This document shows, piece by piece, positions 1 to 6,337 of a stretch of DNA of 6,754 nucleotides. The stretch is from Chloroflexota bacterium (GTDB lineage: Bacteria; Chloroflexota; Limnocylindria; Limnocylindrales; CSP1-4): the NCBI GenBank assembly GCA_021812735.1, contig JAKAMV010000576.1:1-6754 (forward strand), given 5' to 3'. Position 1 is the stretch's first letter. Every line of letters begins with the position of its first letter. The notes below the pieces were generated by a model. The model saw nothing but the letters and a program-made list of their open reading frames with translations. It searched no databases and was not told the DNA's origin. Made by a program: the position numbers and the translations under genes.

Positions 1-34
1 CCGTGGTGACGACGGCGACGCGCGGCAGGCTCAC
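1..34 (-). CDS. 5' end of an unidentified gene, overlapping the dehydrogenase stop
   Basis: Directly after the dehydrogenase coding region the minus strand reads GTGAGCCTGCCGCGCGTC. The GTG at 34-32 shares the bases GTGA with the TGA stop of the upstream gene (33-31). It opens a frame of 11 codons, MSLPRVAVVTT, to the window edge with no stop. The hydrophobic stretch RVAVVTT looks like the first beta strand of an alpha/beta (Rossmann-like) protein, but that is only an impression from a few residues. The same GTGA overlap joins the two genes upstream, which supports a translationally coupled continuation of the operon. The product cannot be identified from this fragment. Confidence 0.45.
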   Translation of the reverse strand, partial: MSLPRVAVVTT

Positions 35-1137
35 GCGAGGTCGGCGGGCGCGGGACCGGGCGCCGGCACGGGCGACGTCGCCAGGACCGGCGGCACGATC
101 AGCGGCTCGGCGAGCACGGGCGGGTCGCCGCTCCGGGGCTGCGCCGCGTCGCCGGGACGCCAGTGCGGCGCCGCATCCGGCGGCTCGAAGCTCGCCATGC
201 GCGAGATCAGCCGCCGGATCCGCAGCCCCTCGAGGGGCCCGAGCGCGTACAGCGGCATCGGCTTGAGCCACACCGACGAGCCCAGGGACACGGCGTCGGC
301 GCCCGCCCAGAAGTACTCGCGGCAGTCGTCGAAGTCGCGGATGCCGCCGTTGGCGATGATCGGGAGGTCGAATCCGGCGTCGCGCAGCTCGGCCACCACC
401 CGCAAGCCGATCGGCTTGATCGCCCGGCCGCTGATCGCGCCGAAGCGGTTCTTCAGGAACGGCTCGCCGGTCTCAGGGTCGAGGCGCAGGCCCTTCACCG
501 TGTTGATCGCGGTGATGGCGGCGCAGCCGTGGGCCGCCGCAAGACGGGCCTGCCACTGGTAGTCCTCGTCCGGGCTGACCTTGAGGATCACCGGGTGCCG
601 GCTCTTCGGGACAGCCCGCCGGAGCGCCTCCTCGAGGATCGTGTTGAACGGGAAGTTGACGTTGTGGCACGACGCGTTGAGCTCCACGGCGGCGATCGTC
701 CCCGGCTTGGCGCGCTCGTTCACGGTCTCGACCAGCTGCTCGACCTCGTCGGCGCTGAAGCCGCCGACGCTCACGATCCGGTTGAGGTTCGCCGTGCGGT
801 CGAAGTACTCGTCGAAGTAGCGCGCCAGGCCGATGTTCGACCACCCGAACGCGTTGAGCCAGCCGCCGTCGACCCTGTGCAGCGCCCTCCCGTAGAGCCG
901 GAGCATCTCGGGGAACTGACCGAGGGTCCAGTCCTCCCGGAGCGTGAAGTGCCCGGCCCGCGGTTCCAGGGTCAGCGTGCGGGTGGTGACCGCGCCGAAT
1001 CGCTCGAGCGGCACCCACTGCGCGATGGGGGACAGGCCGTACAGGATCAGGCGGTTCTTGGACGCGCCGTACCCCAGCAGGCTGGCCGAGGTGACGAGCC
1101 GGTTGCGGAGCTTGATCCCGTTGAGGTCGATGGTCAC
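31..1137 (-). CDS. Dihydroorotate dehydrogenase-like flavoprotein (class 1-type), divergent
   Basis: A 368-residue protein with a TIM-barrel dihydroorotate dehydrogenase domain at about residues 1-315. Family members oxidise dihydroorotate to orotate with FMN in pyrimidine synthesis. Visible class-1 motifs are LNAFGWSN at 94-101 (the NSMGLPN loop), ELNASCHN at 152-159 with Cys157 as the expected catalytic base, ILKVSPD with Lys186, AINTVKG with Asn212, the SGRAIKP segment near 236-242, and the phosphate-binding IIANGGI at 260-266. Departures are Arg53 in TTRTLTLE, where class-1 enzymes usually have Lys, NR instead of NP near residues 12-13, an N-terminal region about a dozen residues longer than the Lactococcus type, and a Pro/Ala-rich tail (15 Pro in 319-368). 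The start is GTG, overlapping the acetyltransferase stop as GTGA, with no clear Shine-Dalgarno, so translational coupling is likely. No electron-transfer PyrK subunit is visible. The family is secure. True PyrD activity is uncertain, so no symbol is given. Confidence 0.88.
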   Translation of the reverse strand: MTIDLNGIKLRNRLVTSASLLGYGASKNRLILYGLSPIAQWVPLERFGAVTTRTLTLEPRAGHFTLREDWTLGQFPEMLRLYGRALHRVDGGWLNAFGWSNIGLARYFDEYFDRTANLNRIVSVGGFSADEVEQLVETVNERAKPGTIAAVELNASCHNVNFPFNTILEEALRRAVPKSRHPVILKVSPDEDYQWQARLAAAHGCAAITAINTVKGLRLDPETGEPFLKNRFGAISGRAIKPIGLRVVAELRDAGFDLPIIANGGIRDFDDCREYFWAGADAVSLGSSVWLKPMPLYALGPLEGLRIRRLISRMASFEPPDAAPHWRPGDAAQPRSGDPPVLAEPLIVPPVLATSPVPAPGPAPADLA

Positions 1138-2171
1138 GGGCCGAAGTCTAGCCGGGACCCGGCCGCGGGTCGGCGGTCGGATCCGGGCGCGCGTGGAAGC
1201 GGCCCCTGGAGGCTGATGAGGTCCGGCAGCGCCCGGTAGCCGAGCCGAGCGTTCACGGCCCGCATCGGCGCGTTCCCCTCGTCGTTGCCCGTCTCGAGCG
1301 TCTCAACGCCGTTGGCGATCGCCCAGGCGATCGTCGCCCGCTTGAGGGCACCGGCGACGCCCCTGCCCCGGAACGCCGGCCGCACGGCCGTCATGTCGTG
1401 GTACGCGAGGGTTGGGCGGCCCGGCGCGTAGATCAGGCTGGCGTACCCCGCCACCTCGCCCGACGCCTCGTCGACCGCGACCTTGAACGCCTCCCGCGGC
1501 ACCGCCTGGCGGTCCACGTCGCGGGCGGCGAACTCCTCGAGGGATCCGGCATACAGCGGCTCGCCGCCGGTGGGCACGTCGGGGAACGCCTCCACGGCCG
1601 TCGTATGGACGCCCGGCAGCAGGCCGGGTTCTGCCGCGAGCGAGGTGATGCGGATCCCGGGTGGGGAATCGACCTCGGGTGCGGCGACGCCGGTCAGCTC
1701 GAGCCGGACGTCTTTGGTCCGGCCAGTCTCGACGAAGCCGCGGACCGCGAGGAACCTGTGACCCTCCAGCTGGGCCACAGAGAGCTCGGTCTGGAAGCCG
1801 GTCTTGCCGGCCGACCGGGCCGCCGCCGCGGTTGCCGCCAGCAGCGCCCTGCCGACGCCTCGACGTCGAGCCTCCGGCACGACCCACAGGCCGAGCCAGA
1901 ACCGGGGGTAGTCGGGGCCGTGCATCCAGATCCGGCCCGTCGTGGCGGCGCCGACGATCGTGCCCCCGGCGTCCGCCGCCAGGAACCTCGCGATCTGCCC
2001 CGGGTAGGTCGCGTCCTCCCAGCGCGCCTGGTCCGCCGAGTCGGGACGCTCGGGCGTGACCTCGTTGCGAACGCGCAGGTAGGCGGCGATGCCATCGGCG
2101 TCGCCGGGGGGCAGCAGCCGGATGGCGGCCTGGGGCGGGCTGAGGCGGCTCAAGCGGGACCGGGCGCCCAT
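1134..2171 (-). CDS. Tandem-domain GNAT family N-acetyltransferase
   Basis: A 345-residue cytoplasmic protein with two GNAT domains in a row, about 15-160 and 172-325. These enzymes transfer an acyl group from acyl-CoA to an amine. The pyrophosphate-binding motif RxxGxG/A is present in both: RRRGVG at 102-107 after the beta strand FWLGLWVVPE, and RGRGVA at 268-273 after YHDMTAVRP. The C-terminal domain also ends in the usual NxxMxxxNxxLGY pattern (Asn300, Met303, Asn307, 310-312). Both halves therefore look able to bind CoA, although in many tandem GNATs only one is active. The ATG start at 2171 is the first start in frame. Only a weak GGACGG precedes it, and the frame above it holds no alternative start near the previous stop. 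It lies 58 bases below the oxidoreductase, and its stop overlaps the dehydrogenase start. The acceptor is unknown; a small-molecule amine or antibiotic is possible but not shown. Confidence 0.9.
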   Translation of the reverse strand: MGARSRLSRLSPPQAAIRLLPPGDADGIAAYLRVRNEVTPERPDSADQARWEDATYPGQIARFLAADAGGTIVGAATTGRIWMHGPDYPRFWLGLWVVPEARRRGVGRALLAATAAAARSAGKTGFQTELSVAQLEGHRFLAVRGFVETGRTKDVRLELTGVAAPEVDSPPGIRITSLAAEPGLLPGVHTTAVEAFPDVPTGGEPLYAGSLEEFAARDVDRQAVPREAFKVAVDEASGEVAGYASLIYAPGRPTLAYHDMTAVRPAFRGRGVAGALKRATIAWAIANGVETLETGNDEGNAPMRAVNARLGYRALPDLISLQGPLPRAPGSDRRPAAGSRLDFGP

Positions 2172-2229
2172 GCCAGCCGTCCGGCGGCGAGGCGGCCGGT
2201 CGCCGGAGCGGCTGCCGTCGACACGATCC

Positions 2230-3177
2230 TCAATCCCCCAGCAGCGGCTCGGCCACCTCGTCGGCGAGCGCGGTCATGCCGTCCGGCGCGATCCTGGCCG
2301 GGAGGCCCAGGATGACGTGCGTGGCACCGGCTGCCACGAAGCGGCGCGCCGTGGCCAGTGCCGCGCGGCGGTCGGCCGGCGTCGTGCCGCACGAGACCTG
2401 CGCCGCGAACGAGAACCCCGACGCGTCGCGGCCGGCGGCGTCCAGCGCGCGCAGGATGTCCGCCCGCGCCGCCGCGAAGAAGTCGACGTCGCCCGGCCGG
2501 TTGCCCGGCATCGGCCAGCCGGACGCGTATCGGGCCAGCAGCGCCAGGCCGCGAGGCCTCGAGGCGCCCACCCAGAGGAGCGGGCCGCCCGGCCGGACCG
2601 GCGGCGGCTCGTTCGTGGCGCCGTGGAGCGGGTAGAGGGGGTCGTCGAGGGTGACGCCTGGGCGGTGCCTCGCGTCGTCGCTGAACAGCGCCTGCAGGAC
2701 GCGGAGCGTGCTCTCGAACCGGTCGAAGCGCTCCCGGGGCGGCGGCAGCGGGATGCCGAACGCCTCGTGCTCGCCCGCGTGCCAGCCCGCCCCCACCCCG
2801 AGGATGAACCGACCGCCGGTGACGTTGTCGAGGACCGTCGCCGACTTCGCGAGCACGGCCGGGTGCCGGAACGTCGCGGACGCCACCGCGATCCCCACCC
2901 ATTTGCCCGGCACGCGTCGCGAGAGCGCTCCGGCGAGCGCCATCGCCTCGAACGCCGGGCCGTTGCGCTCGCGCGACGCGTCGGACAGGTGGTCCGACAT
3001 CCAGCACGCCGAGACGGCGTGCTCGTCGCCGGCGGCCGCCCAGGTCTCGTCGATGCGGTGCCAGTCGAGGCGCTCCTGCTCCGTGGCGGACATGCGGACG
3101 CCCACCAGGCCGGGCCGTGCGGGCAGGGGCGAGCCGCCGGGCCGGGGCGCCAGTCCGGGCGTCGGGTGAGACAGCAT
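2230..3177 (-). CDS. Luciferase-like (LLM class) flavin/F420-dependent oxidoreductase
   Basis: A 315-residue soluble TIM-barrel oxidoreductase of the bacterial-luciferase superfamily. The key evidence is the signature from FRHPAVLAKSATVLD (103-117) through NVTGGRFILGVGAGWHAGE (118-136) to AFG (139-141), typical of the F420-dependent branch related to methylene-tetrahydromethanopterin reductase. SDHLSD at 61-66 is the usual N-terminal active-site region, and LLWVGASRPRGLALLARYASGW (from 200) is the second conserved block. Whether the cofactor is F420 or FMN cannot be proved here, and the substrate is unknown. The frame runs open up to 3339 inside ilvD, but the ATG at 3177 is preferred. AGGAGG sits five bases before it, and residues encoded above it are low-complexity Arg/Pro/Ser. 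A GTG directly before this ATG is a minor alternative. The first 22 residues are Pro-rich, before the first barrel strand GLVGVRM. The gene lies 58 bases downstream of ilvD. Confidence 0.9.
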   Translation of the reverse strand: MLSHPTPGLAPRPGGSPLPARPGLVGVRMSATEQERLDWHRIDETWAAAGDEHAVSACWMSDHLSDASRERNGPAFEAMALAGALSRRVPGKWVGIAVASATFRHPAVLAKSATVLDNVTGGRFILGVGAGWHAGEHEAFGIPLPPPRERFDRFESTLRVLQALFSDDARHRPGVTLDDPLYPLHGATNEPPPVRPGGPLLWVGASRPRGLALLARYASGWPMPGNRPGDVDFFAAARADILRALDAAGRDASGFSFAAQVSCGTTPADRRAALATARRFVAAGATHVILGLPARIAPDGMTALADEVAEPLLGD

Positions 3178-3182
3178 CACGA

Positions 3183-3188
3183 CCTCCT
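3183..3188 (-). promoter_or_regulatory. Strong ribosome binding site for the LLM oxidoreductase
   Basis: The minus strand reads AGGAGGTCGTGATG. This is a full-length anti-Shine-Dalgarno match five bases before the ATG at 3177. It decides this start over longer in-frame options that would run about 100 bases into ilvD. It is the strongest ribosome binding site in the window. Confidence 0.85.
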
Positions 3189-3235
3189 GGTACCGCTGCT
3201 GCCGGGCGGGCGGGGCCGCGCCGCCGGGGCCCCTG

Positions 3236-4984
3236 CTAGCCGTGCATCCGGGCGTCGAGCGCCCGCTTGAGGGCGGCGCCGTTGGTGATGGCGCCCTGCG
3301 AGGCCGACGAGACGAGCGCCGCGTACTTGGCGAACGCACCGGTGGCGTACCGCGGCGCGGGCGGCGTCCAGCGCGCGCGTCGCTCGGCCAGGACGGCCTC
3401 GTCCACCTCGAGGTTGAGCTCCTTGCGGTCGACGTCCACCGAGATGATGTCGCCGTCCTCGACCAGCGCGATCGGCCCCCCGACGGCCGCCTCGGGAGCC
3501 ACGTGGCCGATCATGAGCCCGTGGGTCCCGCCGGAGAACCGGCCGTCGGTGAGGAGCAGGATGTCGCCGCCCATCCCCTGGCCGACGATCGCGGCCGTGA
3601 CCGACAGCATCTCCTGCATGCCCGGCCCGCCCACGGGGCCCTCGTAGCGGATGACGAGCACGTCGCCCTTCTTGATCCTCCGGTCCTGGACCGCGGCGTA
3701 GCAGGCGTTCTCGTTGTCGAACACGCGGGCCGGCCCGCGGTGCGTCTTGCGCTCGTGGCCGGCCAGCTTGACGACGCAGCCCTCCGGCGCGAGCGAGCCA
3801 CGCAGGATGGTCAGCCCGCCGAACGGCTTGATGGGCGTCTCGATCGGGTGGACCACCTGCTGGCCCTCGGTGGCCACCGCGTCCTCGCCGATCTTGGCGA
3901 TCGTGCGGCCATCGACGGTGCGCTCATCGCCGTGGAGGAGGCCCTGCTTGAGGAGCTCCTTCATCACGATGCTGACGCCGCCCGCCTGGTACATGTCCGC
4001 CGCGAGGTAGCGGCCGCCGGGCCGCATGTCGGCGATGAGCGGCGTGCGGTCGGCGACGGCCGTGAACTCGTCGAGCGAGAGGCTTATCCCGTACTCGGCG
4101 GCGATGGCGGGCAGGTGCAGCACGGCGTTGGTGGAGCCGCCCGTGGCCGCGACCGAGGCGATGGCGTTCTCGATCGAGCCCTTGGTCACGATCGACGAGG
4201 GGCGGATGTCGTGGTGGACCAGGGTCATCACCAGCTCGCCGCATCGACGGGCGGCCTCCTCCTTCGCCGGGTCCTCGGCCGGGATGCCGTTGAGGCCTGC
4301 CGGGGAGAGGCCCAGGAACTCCAGGACCATCGACATCGTGTTCGCGGTGAACTGCCCGCCGCAGGCCCCGGCGCCCGGGCAGGCGCCGTTCTCGGCCTCG
4401 TACAGCTCCTCGAGCGTGATCGTGCCGGCGCGATAGGCGCCGATCGCCTCGAACACCGTGACCACATCGGCGGGCTGGCCCTTGTACGTGCCCGGCAGGA
4501 TGGTGCCGTTGTAGAGGACGAGGCCGGGGATGTCGAGGCGGCCCAGCGCCATGGCGCCCGCCGGGATCGTCTTGTCGCAGCCCACCAGGATGACGAGCCC
4601 GTCGAACAGGTGCCCGCGCGCGACAAGCTCGATCGAGTCCGTGATCACCTCGCGGCTGATCAGCGAGGCCTTCATGCCCTCGGTGCCCATCGAGACGCCG
4701 TCGCTGATCGAGATGGTGTTGAACTCCATCGGCGTGCCGCCCGCCGCGCGGATGCCCGCCTTGACGGACTCTGCCAGCCGGCGCTGGTTGATGTTGCAGG
4801 GCATCGTCTCGATCCACGTCGTGGCGACGCCGATGATCGGCTGGGCGAGGTCGTCGTCGGAGAAGCCGACCGCCTTGAGCATCGCCCGGGCGGCCGCGCG
4901 GTCCGGGCCGTCCGTGAGCGCATGGCTGTGGCGCTTGCCGGGATCGGCGGGGCGGTCGTACGGGAGCGGTCGGTCAGCGGCCAT
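3236..4984 (-). CDS. ilvD: Dihydroxy-acid dehydratase
   Basis: A full-length IlvD of 582 residues, a normal size for the family. It dehydrates 2,3-dihydroxy-isovalerate and 2,3-dihydroxy-3-methylvalerate to the 2-keto acids used for valine, leucine and isoleucine; it is cytoplasmic and carries an iron-sulfur cluster. The three expected cluster cysteines are Cys63 in MPCNIN, Cys136 in [12 protein letters not shown] (family signature 1, with Lys138 and Asp137) and Cys208 in [21 protein letters not shown] near Asp95, GGPGMQEM with Glu458, and [13 protein letters not shown] (signature 2, Ser484) complete the active site. [14 protein letters not shown] at 282-295 is also typical. Sequence does not distinguish a 2Fe-2S from a 4Fe-4S cluster. 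The related sugar-acid dehydratase Edd is less likely given the overall match to IlvD. The ATG start has GAGGA four bases upstream (4989-4993). Other ilv genes (ilvB, ilvN, ilvC) are not in the window. Confidence 0.97.
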   Translation of the reverse strand: MAADRPLPYDRPADPGKRHSHALTDGPDRAAARAMLKAVGFSDDDLAQPIIGVATTWIETMPCNINQRRLAESVKAGIRAAGGTPMEFNTISISDGVSMGTEGMKASLISREVITDSIELVARGHLFDGLVILVGCDKTIPAGAMALGRLDIPGLVLYNGTILPGTYKGQPADVVTVFEAIGAYRAGTITLEELYEAENGACPGAGACGGQFTANTMSMVLEFLGLSPAGLNGIPAEDPAKEEAARRCGELVMTLVHHDIRPSSIVTKGSIENAIASVAATGGSTNAVLHLPAIAAEYGISLSLDEFTAVADRTPLIADMRPGGRYLAADMYQAGGVSIVMKELLKQGLLHGDERTVDGRTIAKIGEDAVATEGQQVVHPIETPIKPFGGLTILRGSLAPEGCVVKLAGHERKTHRGPARVFDNENACYAAVQDRRIKKGDVLVIRYEGPVGGPGMQEMLSVTAAIVGQGMGGDILLLTDGRFSGGTHGLMIGHVAPEAAVGGPIALVEDGDIISVDVDRKELNLEVDEAVLAERRARWTPPAPRYATGAFAKYAALVSSASQGAITNGAALKRALDARMHG

Positions 4985-5026
4985 GTCGTCCTCGGGGCGG
5001 TTCGTGCGACGGGGTCAGCGCCCTCA

Positions 5027-5032
5027 AGTATG
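5027..5032 (-). promoter_or_regulatory. Possible -10 element for ilvD
   Basis: In the otherwise GC-rich 143-base gap the minus strand has CATACT, matching TATAAT at four of six positions including the key A2 and T6. Transcription would begin near 5020, leaving a leader of about 36 bases before the ATG at 4984. There is no convincing -35 box at 16-18 bases. No T-box or attenuator leader peptide is seen. The call rests on one short, AT-richer hexamer. Confidence 0.3.
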
Positions 5033-5093
5033 CCCCTCGACGCCGCTCGCGAAGGCCCGCGCCCCGTCGCTGCCGGATCAGCTCGCGGTTGCC

Positions 5094-5118
5094 GCCGCGC
5101 CGAGCGCGCTCGTGCGGC
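5094..5118 (-). terminator. Hairpin just after the protease gene, terminator-like without a U-tract
   Basis: Bases 5101-5112 form the perfect palindrome CGAGCGCGCTCG, able to fold as a 4-bp stem with a CGCG tetraloop. GCCGC (5094-5098) and GCGGC (5114-5118) extend it by five pairs across a small internal loop. On the minus strand it begins about 10 bases after the TAG stop at 5128-5130. No run of T follows, so it could be a weak or factor-assisted terminator, or an mRNA 3'-end stabiliser. Chance folding in GC-rich DNA is also possible. Confidence 0.25.
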
Positions 5119-5127
5119 CCGCCGCGG

Positions 5128-6303
5128 CTAGTGGATGCACGGCCCCACGTCGACCCGGCTTGTCCGGCCGATCGCCGGCCGCACGGCAACGGCGACCGCC
5201 GTTGGCGTCAGCGCGTAGCCCACCGACGAATCGGTGCGCGACTCGGCGAAGACCAGGCCCCCGATCGTGCCGTCGGGCAGGATCAGCGGGCCGCCCGAGT
5301 CGCCGGGCTGGATCGCGGCGCGCAGCTCGATGATCGTGCGGTCGATGACGGCCTGGTTGTAGATGTCCCTCCCTGTGGCCGGGTAGGAGCCGGTGACGCC
5401 GGCAGGGATCACCACCATCGGGCCGCCGCCCGGGTAGCCGATCGCCGCGCCCTCGACGCCGCGCGCGGGCGTCGCCGTGGCGAACTGGAGCACCGTGCCG
5501 CTGAAGCCGGGCGCATAGAGCACCGCGACGTCCAGTTCCGGGTCGAAGGCGACCGGCTTGGCGGCCACGTCCTGCGAGCCCAGCTCCACATTGATCGCCT
5601 GGGCGCCGGCGACGACGTGGGCATTGGTCACGAGGTAGTTCGGCGCGATGAGCTCCGCCGTGCCGGTGACCTGGGCCGTGCAGGCGATCGCGACGACGCG
5701 CGCCGTGCCGTTCACGGCGCTGGCCGCCATCCGTCGGGCAGCCGCCGAACCCGGCAGGTCGACAGGGGCGAGCGGCGCCGGCTCGAGCCCGACGAAGACC
5801 GACGGCAGGCCGGACGCGTCCAGGGCGCCCGCGATCTGGCCGACCACCTTGGTCGGCGGCGGGAGGTAGGCGTCGATCACCTGCATCGAGAACGACTCCG
5901 ACGCGGTCCGGCCGAAGGTCGGCAGGGGCCCGAGCGCGAGGAGGCCGCCCGCCAGCCAGACGATGAGGACCGCCTGCGCCGCGCCGATCGCTGCGCCCAG
6001 GAGCCGGTCCACGCCGGACAGGACGCCCTGCCCGAGCCGGTCGCCGACGGCCCGGCCGATGCCCGACCCGATGGCCTCCCCGATCAGCACCGCGCCGATG
6101 ATCGCGCCGAGCACCACGAGGACCCGTGGAACCGGCTGCAGACTGGCGGTCTGGCCCACGATCCACGGGGCGACGTTGAGGCTGAGCAGCAGGCCGCCGA
6201 TCGCGCCCGCGATGCCGCCGATCTGGGGCAGGGCGCCGGTGCGCGTGCCCGCGATCACGGCGGCGAGCACCACGACGGCGGCCAGCAGGTCGAACAGGTT
6301 CAC
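5128..6303 (-). CDS. MarP-like membrane-anchored serine protease (CvpA domain plus trypsin-like domain)
   Basis: A 391-residue membrane protein. Residues 1-125 form a CvpA-type (colicin V production family) domain with about four hydrophobic segments (roughly 3-20, 25-45, 60-82, 100-125). A linker to about 195 leads to a trypsin-like protease domain outside the membrane. The triad is His229 (VTNAHVVAG), Asp258 (ELDVAVL) and Ser336 (QPGDSGGPL). Two cysteines, Cys208 and Cys389 near the C-terminus, frame the protease. As I recall, mycobacterial MarP (Rv3671c, about 397 residues) has His235, Asp264, Ser343 and a Cys214-Cys395 disulfide, so all five positions agree within six or seven residues. 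MarP is a periplasmic protease for acid and oxidative stress survival that acts on the peptidoglycan hydrolase RipA. The same role here is inferred. The start is GTG with no clear Shine-Dalgarno; MNLFDLLAAV is a typical CvpA N-terminus. No other envelope gene is certain nearby except the exported protein 34 bases upstream. Confidence 0.92.
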   Translation of the reverse strand: MNLFDLLAAVVVLAAVIAGTRTGALPQIGGIAGAIGGLLLSLNVAPWIVGQTASLQPVPRVLVVLGAIIGAVLIGEAIGSGIGRAVGDRLGQGVLSGVDRLLGAAIGAAQAVLIVWLAGGLLALGPLPTFGRTASESFSMQVIDAYLPPPTKVVGQIAGALDASGLPSVFVGLEPAPLAPVDLPGSAAARRMAASAVNGTARVVAIACTAQVTGTAELIAPNYLVTNAHVVAGAQAINVELGSQDVAAKPVAFDPELDVAVLYAPGFSGTVLQFATATPARGVEGAAIGYPGGGPMVVIPAGVTGSYPATGRDIYNQAVIDRTIIELRAAIQPGDSGGPLILPDGTIGGLVFAESRTDSSVGYALTPTAVAVAVRPAIGRTSRVDVGPCIH

Positions 6304-6309
6304 CCGGCG

Positions 6310-6315
6310 AGTATG
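6310..6315 (-). promoter_or_regulatory. Possible -10 element giving a leaderless protease mRNA
   Basis: The minus strand reads CATACTCGCCGGGTG. The hexamer CATACT ends exactly six bases before the GTG start at 6303, so the transcript would begin at or next to the start codon. This is the arrangement of leaderless genes common in Actinomycetota and related high-GC bacteria, and it would explain the missing Shine-Dalgarno. The same hexamer occurs before ilvD. TTGAGG lies upstream but at a 20-base spacer, too long for a normal -35. Confidence 0.3.
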
Positions 6316-6337
6316 GGCGAGGTCGGGCCGACGCGCC

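Noticed and set aside
163..1239. A 358-codon plus-strand frame opposite the dehydrogenase homologue
   Set aside because: It is an antisense shadow with Arg/Val/Glu-rich composition and no family resemblance.
2181..2206. CCGGCG/CGCCGG inverted repeat between the oxidoreductase and the GNAT gene
   Set aside because: The stem is short, the loop is 14 bases and there is no T-run, so it cannot be told from background in such GC-rich sequence.
3212..3233. GGGGCC/GGCCCC inverted repeat in the gap after ilvD as a terminator
   Set aside because: It is only a 6-bp stem with a 10-base loop and no T-run. Such repeats are expected by chance in this composition, and the genes on both sides are closely spaced and co-directional.
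2089..3270. A 393-codon plus-strand frame opposite the oxidoreductase
   Set aside because: It has low-complexity Arg/Gly/Ala composition and no domain, and the opposing frame has clear luciferase-family motifs and a strong ribosome binding site.
3178..3339. An N-terminal extension of the oxidoreductase frame into ilvD
   Set aside because: The extra 54 codons encode low-complexity Arg/Pro/Ser sequence and overlap ilvD by about 100 bases. AGGAGG and ATG at 3177 mark the true start.
3242..5131. A 629-codon open frame on the plus strand opposite ilvD, longer than ilvD itself
   Set aside because: It is antisense to a gene with all IlvD signatures. Its translation is dominated by Arg, Ala, Gly, Asp and Val with no recognisable motif, as expected when GC-rich third positions remove stop codons from the opposite strand.
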